64,000 nucleotides of DNA, from NCBI GenBank assembly GCA_020639115.1, contig JACKHG010000006.1:62001-126000 (forward strand), read 5' to 3'. The position numbers and the translations under genes were made by a program. The notes beneath the pieces are model-generated. The model was given only the letters and a program-made list of their open reading frames with translations. It did no database searches and had not been told where the DNA came from. Below, piece after piece: positions 16,241 through 24,985 of the stretch (within the stretch, counting starts at the first letter, position 1; each line of letters starts with the position of its first letter). Source of the stretch: Phycisphaerales bacterium. GTDB taxonomy: Bacteria; Planctomycetota; Phycisphaerae; UBA1845.

Positions 16241-17850
16241 TGATGCCCAAAGTCATGGACGACCGATCCACCACGGCCCCGCAGGCTTCGCTTCGATTCG
16301 GGAGGCATTCGGCAATGCGTCGTGCAGGTAATCTGATGGTGTGGGGTGCCGCAGCCTGGCTCGCGGCGCTGACGCCGGCTGCTGTTTACGCGGAAGACTT
16401 CTCGGTGACGGTGCGCGAGGTGCCCAAGTCGGCCCAGCGCGTCACGGTCCCGCTGCACGGCAGCGTGGTCGTCGAGACCTCCGAGCCGATGAGCCGCGTC
16501 CAGGTGGTCGAGTCGAATATCGCCAAGATCGAACCGGTCAGCGCCAAGCAGTACGTCGTGACCGGCACCGGCTACGGCAGCACGCAGGTGATGCTCTGGT
16601 CCGAGTCGGGCGAACGCCAGGTGCTCAGCGTCAACGTCGAACTCGACGTGAGCCTGCTCAACGAAAAGATCCACGAGATCGACCCGCAGTCGACGGCGCA
16701 GGCCAGCTCGCTGCACGGCAACATCATCCTGGCGGGCACGGTCAGCGGCCCGGAGTTCGCCGAGCGGATCATGCGCCTCTCGGCGCTGTTCGTGCCGACC
16801 GACGCCGCGAGCCCCGAGGATTTCGTGCAGAACCACATGACCGTTTCGGGCGAGCAGCAGGTGCTCCTGCGCTGCACCGTCGCGGAAGTGAACCGTTCGG
16901 CCATCAAGCGCCTGGGCGTCAACGGCTTCCTCGCCGGCGACAACTTCAAGGACGCGTTCGCGGTCAGCCAGATCGGCGGGATCAACCCGATCAACATCGG
17001 CGCCGCAGCCAACACCAACGTGACGGGCACCATCCCGTTCCTCACCGCGCAGGAAGGCGTGCCCCTGCTGCCGGCGACCAGCCTCTCGCTGGGCTTTCCC
17101 CGGATCCAGATGCAGCTCTTCCTCGACGCCCTCGCCCAGAACTCGCTGCTCAAGGTGCTGGCCGAGCCGGACCTGGTCGCGGTGAGCGGGGAGACGGCGT
17201 CGTTCCTGGCCGGTGGCGAATTTCCCATCCCGGTGCCGCAGAGCGGTTCCTCGACCGGGGCGATCACCATCGAGTTCCGGGAGTTCGGCGTACGCGTGAA
17301 CTTCACGCCGGTCGTGCTGGCCCACCAGAAGATCCGCCTGCGCGTCGCGCCGGAGGTTTCGGAGACCGACTTCTCGACGGCGATCCAGATCCAGGGCTAC
17401 GTGGTTCCGGGTCTGACCCAGCGCCGTGTGGAGACGACGATCGAAGTGAGCAACGGGCAGACGCTGGCCGTCGCCGGCCTGCTCAGCGAGCAGGTGCGCG
17501 GCATCGCCAACAAGCTGCCCGGCCTGGGCGAGGTGCCCGTGCTGGGCGCGCTGTTCCGCTCGGTGGAATACCAGCGCCGCCAGACCGAACTCGTCGTGCT
17601 CGTGACGCCCGAGATTATCGCCCCGATGGATCCGCAGCAGGTGGCGAAACTTCCGGGCGAGGAGATGGCCACGCCCAACGATTTCGAATTGTATGCTTTA
17701 GGACTCTTGGAAGGTGAAGGGACGTTCGAGCCCAAAGAGGAGCTGGGCGAGCCGCTGCCGACCGACGACGCCGTCGCGCCGGTGGAGAGCGAGCCCGAGC
17801 AGACGTCCTTCCACGGGCCTTGGGGATTTTCGACCGCTTCGGACCTGTGA
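16240..17850 (+). CDS. cpaC: Tad secretin CpaC/RcpA
   Basis: This outer-membrane channel subunit is about 536 residues. An N-terminal pilus-secretin domain (VTVPLHGSVVVETSEPMSRV) and a BON-like part (HGNIILAGTVSGPEFAERIM) precede the secretin domain, with the motifs VLAEPDLVAVSGETASFLAGGEFPIPVP and LPGLGEVPVLGALFRS VEY given here in pieces. The signal peptide seems to start at M26 (MRRAGNLMVWGAAAWLAAL...YA/ED). Two starts are possible: ATG 16240, coupled to cpaB, and ATG 16315, which has GGGAGG at 16300-16305 and begins directly with the signal peptide. The longer one is listed; the shorter is quite likely. Confidence 0.92.
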   Translation: MMPKVMDDRSTTAPQASLRFGRHSAMRRAGNLMVWGAAAWLAALTPAAVYAEDFSVTVREVPKSAQRVTVPLHGSVVVETSEPMSRVQVVESNIAKIEPVSAKQYVVTGTGYGSTQVMLWSESGERQVLSVNVELDVSLLNEKIHEIDPQSTAQASSLHGNIILAGTVSGPEFAERIMRLSALFVPTDAASPEDFVQNHMTVSGEQQVLLRCTVAEVNRSAIKRLGVNGFLAGDNFKDAFAVSQIGGINPINIGAAANTNVTGTIPFLTAQEGVPLLPATSLSLGFPRIQMQLFLDALAQNSLLKVLAEPDLVAVSGETASFLAGGEFPIPVPQSGSSTGAITIEFREFGVRVNFTPVVLAHQKIRLRVAPEVSETDFSTAIQIQGYVVPGLTQRRVETTIEVSNGQTLAVAGLLSEQVRGIANKLPGLGEVPVLGALFRSVEYQRRQTELVVLVTPEIIAPMDPQQVAKLPGEEMATPNDFELYALGLLEGEGTFEPKEELGEPLPTDDAVAPVESEPEQTSFHGPWGFSTASDL

Positions 17851-17967
17851 TTCGCGGTCCCGCGGTGGACCACAGCAACAGCACATTCCCGGCGACGTGA
17901 CCCCGTCGCCGGAAAACCGCGGGCGCATCCGCGCCAGCGGTCGGTTGGGGCAGGAGGGAGAGAAGCC

Positions 17968-19827
17968 ATGCGTTCCAATTCTCGATTGCGCGGACGGTGC
18001 GGCCGGAGCGACCGTCGCCGCGGTCTGGTCGCCGTGCAGATTGCGGTCGCAATGACCTTGATCATCGGCTTTGCCGCGCTGACCATCGACGTCGGCGCGA
18101 TGTACAACGCCAAGGCCGACCTGCAGCGTACGGCGGACGCCGCAGCGCTGGCGGCGGCCTCGAAGCTCGCCGATTACTCAGATCCCAGTCAATCCCCGCA
18201 GGAACTGGCCCGGGCCGAGGCGGCGCGCTTCACGCGCGAAAACCGGGTCTACGGCCAGGAAGTGGCGGAAATGACCCTGGACTCCACCGACGTGGAGTTC
18301 GGCCGCGCGGTCTTCAACGCCCAGACGGGCGGCTACGACTTCGTGCCGGGCAACACGCTGCCCGACGCGGTGCGCGTCCGCGTGCGGATGAATGAGGAAT
18401 CCGCCAACCGGGCTCTGACGCTGTACTTCGCGCGCATCTTCGGCCGCAACCAGAAGGATCTCGAGGCCGAGGCCGTCGCGATGCTCGTGCCCCGCGACAT
18501 CGCCATCGTGGCCGACCTGTCCGGCTCGCACACCGACGACAGCGAGCTGGGGTATTACAACAAGATGGCGGACGGCTCGGCGATCAATCTCTACAACGTC
18601 TGGGACGATCTGCCCACGGGGATCGACTCGGCCGATCCGGGTGGAACGGACAGCGCCGACCCCGGCTTTACGGAGCTCGGCTTCGGTTCGAGCGCGCCGT
18701 TGCTGCCGGGACCGGCGTGGGGCGTGATGAAGGAACTGGGCTTCGGTACGCAGGTCGTCGATGCCGCGTACGACCCCACGGCGGACGCGGGCCTCGTGCG
18801 CCTGCCCCAGTACCAGAGCTGGAACGACGCAACGATCGAGAACTACCTCGCGAATCAGGGCTACATTCCGGAAGAGATCAACGCGATCATGTCGAACGCC
18901 TACGACGGCGACGGGGCGTGGGACGAGCGCGTCGCCGTGGCACTGGGCCTGGCCCGGTGGGACAGCGGCATTCCCGGCGGATTGTGGCAGCAGCTCGGCC
19001 TGAGTCCGTCCCAGGCCGGCAACGGCAATGACTGGCTGGGCAGCGGCGAGCTGACCTGGCAGGAGACCTTCGGAGAGCGGTCGATCAACGAGTCGAAGGT
19101 GATCTGGCAGGACTACATCGACAACTACATGAACAAGACGTGGTCGCAGATGTACCGGGCGAATTCCGCGTTCCGCTACCGCTTCGGCATCAAGACGTTC
19201 GTCAACTACCTGCTCGAGCGGCGGCCGCGGCACAGCGAGACGCCGGAACTGGCCAACGTGCGCACCCAGCCGATGCAGGCGGTCAAGGACGCGGTGTCGC
19301 ACCTGGTCACGACGGTCACGGACCTCAACGGGGACGACCAGCTTTCGCTGGAGGTGTACGACACGGGCGCCTACCACGAGGTCGATCTCACCAAGAACTA
19401 CTACGAGATCTCGAACCGGCTGAACGACATGCAGGCCGCCCACTACGACGTGTGGACCAACATGGGCGGGGGCATCCTCCGCGCCCGCGAGGAGCTGAGC
19501 AGCGCGCGCGCCCGGCCGACCGCGCGCAAGGTGATCTTCCTGCTGACCGACGGTAACGCCAACGTGACCGCGACGGGCGAGACGGGCAACAACAGCGGTG
19601 GCGCGGCGTACGCGGAGGACCAGGCGGCAGCCGCGGTGTCCGAGGGCATCCGCATCTTCTGCGTCAGCGTCGGTTTTTCCGCGGACCAGGAAATCATGCA
19701 GGAGATTGCCGACATGGGCTCGGGCGCGCACTTCCACGCGGAGGGCACGATCGACGCCTACAGCGCCCAGCTCGAGCAGATCTTCCAGTCGCTCGGCGGC
19801 GCCCGTCCGGTGGAGTTGATCCGATAA
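17968..19827 (+). CDS. tadG: TadG-like protein with von Willebrand factor A domain
   Basis: The 619-residue protein begins with the TadE/G-type helix (RRGLVAVQIAVAMTLIIGF, then AALTIDVGAMYNAKADLQRTADAAALAAA), typical of TadG. From about residue 180 a VWA domain follows, with a MIDAS-like DLSGSHTDD and a later strand KVIFLLTDGNANVT. A long insert between them (about 200-410) has GTD/DPG repeats and aromatic residues. TadG-like proteins are membrane-anchored pilus-assembly factors, and the VWA part may bind ligands or partner proteins. The start is ATG 17968 with GGAGGGAG upstream. A hairpin at 19871-19894 marks the end of this transcript. Confidence 0.87.
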   Translation: MRSNSRLRGRCGRSDRRRGLVAVQIAVAMTLIIGFAALTIDVGAMYNAKADLQRTADAAALAAASKLADYSDPSQSPQELARAEAARFTRENRVYGQEVAEMTLDSTDVEFGRAVFNAQTGGYDFVPGNTLPDAVRVRVRMNEESANRALTLYFARIFGRNQKDLEAEAVAMLVPRDIAIVADLSGSHTDDSELGYYNKMADGSAINLYNVWDDLPTGIDSADPGGTDSADPGFTELGFGSSAPLLPGPAWGVMKELGFGTQVVDAAYDPTADAGLVRLPQYQSWNDATIENYLANQGYIPEEINAIMSNAYDGDGAWDERVAVALGLARWDSGIPGGLWQQLGLSPSQAGNGNDWLGSGELTWQETFGERSINESKVIWQDYIDNYMNKTWSQMYRANSAFRYRFGIKTFVNYLLERRPRHSETPELANVRTQPMQAVKDAVSHLVTTVTDLNGDDQLSLEVYDTGAYHEVDLTKNYYEISNRLNDMQAAHYDVWTNMGGGILRAREELSSARARPTARKVIFLLTDGNANVTATGETGNNSGGAAYAEDQAAAAVSEGIRIFCVSVGFSADQEIMQEIADMGSGAHFHAEGTIDAYSAQLEQIFQSLGGARPVELIR

Positions 19828-20280
19828 CCCCGCGCTGCAGACGTGTCCCCGGAAGCGCGCATGCGTAAAGGACGGCCCGCACGCGCGGGCCGTCTGCGCG
19901 CGCCGGCGCTGTGAATCCCTGCCGGATCCCGGGGCTCCGGGTCTGTTTTTCCCGGTCCGGAACGACGTTATCGGGCGCTGGCGGGGCCGCCGGGTACGCT
20001 CCGCCGTGAACCGGGACCATGCGAAATCAACCCATGGGAATGGCCGATACTTCCAGTGGACAGTCGTCACCAACGTGTCGGGCGGCGCCGATCGTGCGAA
20101 GCACGGTGGCGGTGCGCCCGGTGCGGCGCCTGTCACCGCGAGGGCGGTCCGGGGGCTGTTTACCGCGCAACCGCTTGCGGGTGACGCCGCGTCGCGGTTG
20201 GGCCGTCGAAGTGCCCGCAGGAGGGCGCTGCTTTCGCACGGCAGGGGCGTGCGGGGCACTGCGAAGTCTGGGAGCTGTTG
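19828..20280. other. 453-base gap between tadG and cpaE
   Basis: No gene is seen. It carries the tadG terminator hairpin and leads to the GGAG ribosome binding site at 20271-20274 before cpaE. A promoter for cpaE-tadC is expected here but was not identified. Confidence 0.5.
19871..19894 (+). terminator. Terminator-like hairpin after tadG
   Basis: GACGGCCCGC (19871-19880) and GCGGGCCGTC (19885-19894) form a perfect ten-base stem with an ACGC loop, 43 bases after the tadG stop. No T tract follows. Confidence 0.5.
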
Positions 20281-21462
20281 ATGTCCGCCGTTCGCATCGT
20301 CGTATTCAACTCCGACGACTCCTTCGCCGCGCCGTTGCGTTCGACGCTGCTGGGGCTGGCGGGGGTGAAGATCATCGCCGAGGTGGACGAGCCTGCGCTG
20401 TTGCCGCAGGCTCTGGAGCGTTTTCGTTGCGATCTGCTCGTGGCCCATCTGGATCCCGCACCGGAGACGGTGCTGCCGGTGCTGGCCGAGCTGGCGGCGG
20501 GCGAGTCGGGCGTACCGATCTTCGCGGTATCGGAGTCGACGGACGGGCAGTTGATCCTGTCGGCGATGCGCAGCGGCATCCGCGAGTTCCTGACCAAGCC
20601 GATCGACGGCGCCGTGCTGGCCGAGGCGATCGGCAAGGTCGCGAGCACGACGCGTGGTGCGGAAAAGCACGGCGCGCTGATCACGGTGATCGGGGGCGCG
20701 GGCGGCGTGGGCGCGACCACGCTGGCGGTGAACCTTGCCGTCGAGCTGAGCGAGTTGGCCGCCGGTTCGGTGGCGGTGGTGGATCTCGATCACCGCTTCG
20801 GGCAGGTGGCGACGGCGCTGGACGTCGAGCCGACCTACACGATGGCCGACCTGTGCGACAGTCCGGAGCAGCTCGAGCGGCAGATGATCGAACGGGCGCT
20901 GATGCGTCACGACAGCGGCACGCGGGTGTTGAGCCGTCCGCTGCACTTCGCGCAGGCCGACAATATCACGGCGGCGCACTGCGTCGGCGTGCTCAGCGCG
21001 CTGACGGCGATTCACGACTACGTCGTGGTGGACGGTCCGACGCGGTTCGACTACGGCAGCAAGGCCGTGCTGGACATCGCGGACTACAACCTGCTGGTTT
21101 TCCAGTTGGTGGTTCCGACGGTGCGCAGCGTGCACCGCATGCTCGGCGGCATGCGTGAGGTCGGTTTCAACCTGGACCGCATGCGGCTCTTGTGCAACCG
21201 CGTGGGCTGCGAGGGGGGCGGAATCACGCTGGATGACGTCAATGCGACGCTGGGCATGGACGTGTTCGCCCAGATCCCGGACGACTGGGTGGCGGTGAAC
21301 CAGGCGATGAACGTGGGCGAGCCGCTGGCGACCGCGGCGCCGAAGAGCAAGGTCCGCCAGGCGATCCGCAGCATCGCCCAGATGCTGCACGATCCGGAAG
21401 GCGAGGCGGCCGAAGCGCCCGCGGCGCGGAAGCGCGGCGGGTTGTTCAGCAAGATCTTTTGA
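20281..21462 (+). CDS. cpaE: Tad pilus localisation ATPase CpaE/TadZ
   Basis: The 393-residue protein combines an N-terminal receiver-like domain (about 1-120: VVFNSDDSF, LLVAHLDP, GIREFLTKPID) with a ParA/MinD-type ATPase (about 135-370). The P-loop is ITVIGGAGGVGATTLAVNLA, a deviant Walker A lacking the usual signature and terminal lysines, as often seen in CpaE/TadZ proteins. Such proteins place the pilus machine at a cell pole. The C-terminus (RKRGGLFSKIF) is typical of this family. The start is ATG 20281 after GGAG, not the TTG immediately upstream. It heads the cpaE-cpaF-tadB-tadC segment. Confidence 0.92.
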   Translation: MSAVRIVVFNSDDSFAAPLRSTLLGLAGVKIIAEVDEPALLPQALERFRCDLLVAHLDPAPETVLPVLAELAAGESGVPIFAVSESTDGQLILSAMRSGIREFLTKPIDGAVLAEAIGKVASTTRGAEKHGALITVIGGAGGVGATTLAVNLAVELSELAAGSVAVVDLDHRFGQVATALDVEPTYTMADLCDSPEQLERQMIERALMRHDSGTRVLSRPLHFAQADNITAAHCVGVLSALTAIHDYVVVDGPTRFDYGSKAVLDIADYNLLVFQLVVPTVRSVHRMLGGMREVGFNLDRMRLLCNRVGCEGGGITLDDVNATLGMDVFAQIPDDWVAVNQAMNVGEPLATAAPKSKVRQAIRSIAQMLHDPEGEAAEAPAARKRGGLFSKIF

Positions 21463-21519
21463 CGCATCGCGTGCCGTGCGCCGCGATGCTGAACCCTGGG
21501 GGACGACGAGGGCCGAGCC

Positions 21520-22920
21520 GTGTTTGGAAAACGAACAACCGTACAGTTGCCGCCGGCGAAGACAAAGGTCGAGAAGCCCAGCGAGGCTGCGCCCGCTCCG
21601 AAGAGCTCCAAGCCGTTGCCGGGGGCGACGGAGAAGCAGGATCAGTTCAGCGAACTCAAGCAGCGTCTGCACCGCAAGCTGGTCGACCAGATCGACATGA
21701 CGCGGATGGTCGGCGACGAGAACGAGCTGCGCGCCCAGGTTCGTGAGATCGTCGAGAAGCTGTGCGAGCAGGAGAACACGCTGCTCAACTTCAATGAGCG
21801 GCAGCGGCTGATCAGCGAGGTGCTCGACGAGACCTTCGGCCTGGGGCCGCTCGAGGTGTTGCTGGCCGACACGACGATCAGCGATATCCTGATCAACGGT
21901 CCCAAGCAGATCTACGTGGAGCGCAGCGGGCGGATCGAGCTGACCGACGTGAAGTTCCGCGACAACGGCCACCTGATGCACGTGATCGACAAGATCGTGA
22001 GCCAGGTGGGCCGGCGCTGCGACGAGACCTCGCCGATGGTGGATGCGCGTCTGCCGGACGGCTCGCGTGTGAACGCGGTCATTCCGCCGCTGGCGATCGA
22101 CGGGCCGAGCATGTCGATTCGCCGGTTCGGCGCGGATCCGCTGACCTGGGACGACTACATCCGCTTCCGTTCGTGCACTCCGGAGATTCGGGATTTCCTA
22201 CAGGCGTGCGTGCTCGCCCACCTGAACATCATCATCCTCGGCGGTACCGGATCGGGAAAAACCACGCTGCTGAACAACCTCTCGTCGTTCATCCCGCCCG
22301 AGGACCGCATCGTGACGATGGAGGACGCCGCCGAACTCCGCCTGCGCCAACCGCACGTCGTGCGCCTCGAGTCGCGCCCGCCGAACATCGAAGGCAAGGG
22401 GCAGATCTCCATCCGCGACCTGCTGGTCAACAGCCTGCGTATGCGCCCCGACCGCATCGTGGTCGGCGAGTGCCGCGGCGCCGAGACGCTGGACATGCTC
22501 CAGGCGATGAACACCGGCCACGACGGGTCGCTCACCACCATCCACGCCAACAGCGCCCGCGACGCGGTCCAGCGCGTGGAGACGATGGTGATGATGGCCG
22601 GCTTCGAACTGCCGCTGCGGGCCATCCGCCAGCAGTTCGCCTCGGCGATCCACCTGCTGGTGCAGGCCCAGCGCCTCAGCGGCGGTCCGCGCAAGATCGT
22701 GAGCGTGACCGAAGTGCAGGGCATGGAAGGTGACACGATCACCATGCAGGACATCTTCAAATTCGAGCAGCTCGGCGTGACCGCGAGCGGGAAGGCCTAC
22801 GGCCAGCTCGTCTCGACCGGGCTGCGTCCGGGTTTTCTGGATCGGCTCAAGTCCTCGGGGTGCACGATCGATCCGGCGATTTTCGAGCGCAGGGTGCTCA
22901 TGCGCGACGAGCAGGACTGA
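21520..22920 (+). CDS. cpaF: Tad secretion ATPase CpaF/TadA
   Basis: This hexameric motor ATPase drives pilin polymerisation. The 466-residue protein has the Tad-specific N-terminal domain (LADTTISDILINGPKQIYVERSG, in pieces), Walker A at residues 241-248 (GGTGSGKT), an Asp box (RIVTMEDAAELRL), Walker B (RPDRIVVGECRGAETLDML) and the His box (GHDGSLTTIHANSARDA). All catalytic motifs look intact. The GTG start at 21520 is 57 bases after cpaE. The extended, Lys/Pro-rich N-terminus (about 1-45) is likely flexible. Confidence 0.96.
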   Translation: MFGKRTTVQLPPAKTKVEKPSEAAPAPKSSKPLPGATEKQDQFSELKQRLHRKLVDQIDMTRMVGDENELRAQVREIVEKLCEQENTLLNFNERQRLISEVLDETFGLGPLEVLLADTTISDILINGPKQIYVERSGRIELTDVKFRDNGHLMHVIDKIVSQVGRRCDETSPMVDARLPDGSRVNAVIPPLAIDGPSMSIRRFGADPLTWDDYIRFRSCTPEIRDFLQACVLAHLNIIILGGTGSGKTTLLNNLSSFIPPEDRIVTMEDAAELRLRQPHVVRLESRPPNIEGKGQISIRDLLVNSLRMRPDRIVVGECRGAETLDMLQAMNTGHDGSLTTIHANSARDAVQRVETMVMMAGFELPLRAIRQQFASAIHLLVQAQRLSGGPRKIVSVTEVQGMEGDTITMQDIFKFEQLGVTASGKAYGQLVSTGLRPGFLDRLKSSGCTIDPAIFERRVLMRDEQD

Positions 22921-22939
22921 GAATTGGGACGGTGAATCG

Positions 22940-23932
22940 ATGAGCCCGTTGTTGGCCGAACTGAATCTGGTGCAACTGGCCCTGCCGCTGGTGGGGTCGG
23001 TGCTGCTCAGCTACGGCATCTACCAGGTGATCGTCGAGACGCGCAAGGGAGAGCGCAAGAAGGTGCTCGACCGGTTGCGCGGCGAGACCGCGCGCGCCAA
23101 GAAGGTCGAGGCCATCTCGATTCTCAAGCGCGACCACCTCGCCGACGACGCGGGAGCGATGATCCAGCGGACGTTCGGCAAGCTGACGTTCATCCCCCGG
23201 CTGCAGACGATGCTCGACCAGGCGGACCTGGCCTGGTCGGCGCCGAAGATGCTGGCGAACCTCTTCGCCGCGGGCATGATCTTCGCCGCGGGCCTGATCA
23301 TGCTGGATTTCAGCGTGCTGGCCGGCGTGGGGGCGTTCGTCTCGATCATGCTGCTGCCGGTGATGTACGTTTCGTTTCGGCGCAAGCGGCGCATGAAGAA
23401 GCTGGTGCACCAGTTGCCGGACGTGTTCGAGATGATGTCGCAGGCGCTGCGCGCGGGCCACTCGCTGGCCAGTGCGATCCACCTGATTCAGGAGCAGATG
23501 CCCGACCCGATCTCCAGCGAGTTCGGCCGGGTATTCCACGAGCAGAACCTGGGCCTCAAGGTCGAGGACGCGCTGCTGGCCATGGCCGACCGCGTCGACT
23601 CGCTGGACGTGCGGATGTTCGTGACCGCGGTGCTCATTCAGCGCACCACGGGTGGTGACCTGGCGGAGATCCTCGACAAGATCGGCGGCGTGATCCGCGG
23701 CCGCATCGAGCTCTTCGGCCAGGTGCAGAGCCTCACGTCCGAGGGACGCCTGAGCGGGTGGGTGCTGTTTGCCCTGCCGATCATCGTGTTCGGGGCGACG
23801 GTGAAGCTCAATTACAGTTATGCGAGCATGCTGTGGACGCATCCGACCGGCAAGATTCTGCTGGCGGTGGCGATCGGCATGCAGCTCATGGGTCTGGCGA
23901 TGATCCGCTGGATCGTCAACATCAAGGTCTGA
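22940..23932 (+). CDS. tadB: Tad inner-membrane platform protein TadB
   Basis: The 330-residue protein belongs to the type II secretion F/TadB family. It has an N-terminal hydrophobic segment, a cytoplasmic part, then the T2SSF core (LPDVFEMMSQALRAGHSLASAI, then DALLAMADRVDSLDVRMFVTAVLIQRTTGGDLAEILDKI in pieces) and two C-terminal membrane helices. With TadC it forms the platform on which CpaF acts. The start is ATG 22940, 19 bases after the cpaF stop, in one operon. Confidence 0.93.
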   Translation: MSPLLAELNLVQLALPLVGSVLLSYGIYQVIVETRKGERKKVLDRLRGETARAKKVEAISILKRDHLADDAGAMIQRTFGKLTFIPRLQTMLDQADLAWSAPKMLANLFAAGMIFAAGLIMLDFSVLAGVGAFVSIMLLPVMYVSFRRKRRMKKLVHQLPDVFEMMSQALRAGHSLASAIHLIQEQMPDPISSEFGRVFHEQNLGLKVEDALLAMADRVDSLDVRMFVTAVLIQRTTGGDLAEILDKIGGVIRGRIELFGQVQSLTSEGRLSGWVLFALPIIVFGATVKLNYSYASMLWTHPTGKILLAVAIGMQLMGLAMIRWIVNIKV

Positions 23933-23976
23933 GCGGGGGACGCGGTCCGGGTGGACGGCGTTGTGGGGGTGTGACC

Positions 23977-24903
23977 ATGCCAACCATTGTAATTCCGATC
24001 CTGGCGGTCGTCAGCGTGGCGCTCATCGTCTATGCGCTCATGCCCGGCAAGGATGAGGAGAAGGACCGCGTCAAGCGGCGGATGATCGGGCGCAAGAGCA
24101 CGGAAGATCACGTGGACCTGCGCCGGGCGCCGCGCCAGTCGATGGCGTCGAAGATGGTGCAGAAGGTGGCGCCGATCGCGGTCCGTCCGGTAATGCCCAA
24201 GGACACCGCGGAGATGTCGAAGCTGCGCCAGAAGCTGTGCAGCGCCGGCTTCCGCAGGGAAAACACCACGCAGACGTTCCTGGCCAGCAAGACGCTGGTG
24301 GCCATCGCGGGCCTCTTCGCGGGCATCCTCTACGCGTGGATGAAGGGCTACTCGATGTCGGACGGCATCGGCCCGGTGGTGTGCTTCACGGGCCTGGGTT
24401 TCATGGCCCCGAACGCGTGGCTGTCGAGCGTGGCCAAGAAGCGCGGCGAGAAGATCAAGCACGGTCTGGCGGACACGCTGGACCTGATGGTCGTGGCGGT
24501 CGAGGCGGGGCTCGGCCTGGACGCCGCGATCCAGCGGGTGAGCGACGAGCTGCGCAACGTGCACCCGGAGCTGAGCGAGGAGCTGCAGATCGCGATCCTC
24601 GAGACGCAGATGGGCATCCGCCGCAGCGAGGCGCTGGACAACCTCGCCCAGCGGACGATGGTGGACGAGCTGCGTGCGATGGTGGCGATGATCAACCAGG
24701 CGGAGCGGTTCGGTACGAGCATCGCCAAGGCGTTGCGCAACCAGTCGGAGGCGTTGCGGACCAAGCGGCGTCAGGCGGCTGAGGAGCGCGCCCAGCAGTG
24801 CGCCGTCAAGCTGATGCTGCCGCTGATTCTCTTCATTTTCCCGGCGATCTTCGTGGTGCTGGCGGGGCCAGCCGCTCTGAGCTTCATGGAGTCGGGGATT
24901 TAG
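23977..24903 (+). CDS. tadC: Tad inner-membrane platform protein TadC
   Basis: The 308-residue T2SSF-family paralogue of TadB has an N-terminal helix (VIPILAVVSVALIVYALM), a cytoplasmic domain, the core motif LADTLDLMVVAVEAGLGLDAAIQ with EMAA-like FGTSIAKALRNQSEALRTKRRQ given in pieces, and a C-terminal hydrophobic end (LPLILFIFPAIFVVLAGPA). The start ATG 23977 follows tadB by 44 bases. It is the last clear Tad gene; no tadD or cpaD homologue was found in the window. Confidence 0.93.
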   Translation: MPTIVIPILAVVSVALIVYALMPGKDEEKDRVKRRMIGRKSTEDHVDLRRAPRQSMASKMVQKVAPIAVRPVMPKDTAEMSKLRQKLCSAGFRRENTTQTFLASKTLVAIAGLFAGILYAWMKGYSMSDGIGPVVCFTGLGFMAPNAWLSSVAKKRGEKIKHGLADTLDLMVVAVEAGLGLDAAIQRVSDELRNVHPELSEELQIAILETQMGIRRSEALDNLAQRTMVDELRAMVAMINQAERFGTSIAKALRNQSEALRTKRRQAAEERAQQCAVKLMLPLILFIFPAIFVVLAGPAALSFMESGI

Positions 24904-24985
24904 AACGGCAGGGATTGAGGGAATCAGGGATTAAGGGATTGAGGGGAGGGAATGAGGGATTGAGGGACTGAGGGATTCAGGGTTT
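24904..24985. repeat. Short-word repeat region (AGGGATTGAGGG type)
   Basis: Variants of GGGATTGAGGGAATCAGGGA repeat irregularly from the tadC stop to the 3' end of the convergent gene. The segment is purine-rich and carries no intrinsic terminator shape. Confidence 0.7.

Noticed and set aside
18178..21981. A 1267-residue open frame on the minus strand across tadG and cpaE
   Set aside because: It has Arg/His/Val-rich, domain-free composition and lies over well-supported Tad genes; another GC-driven shadow.
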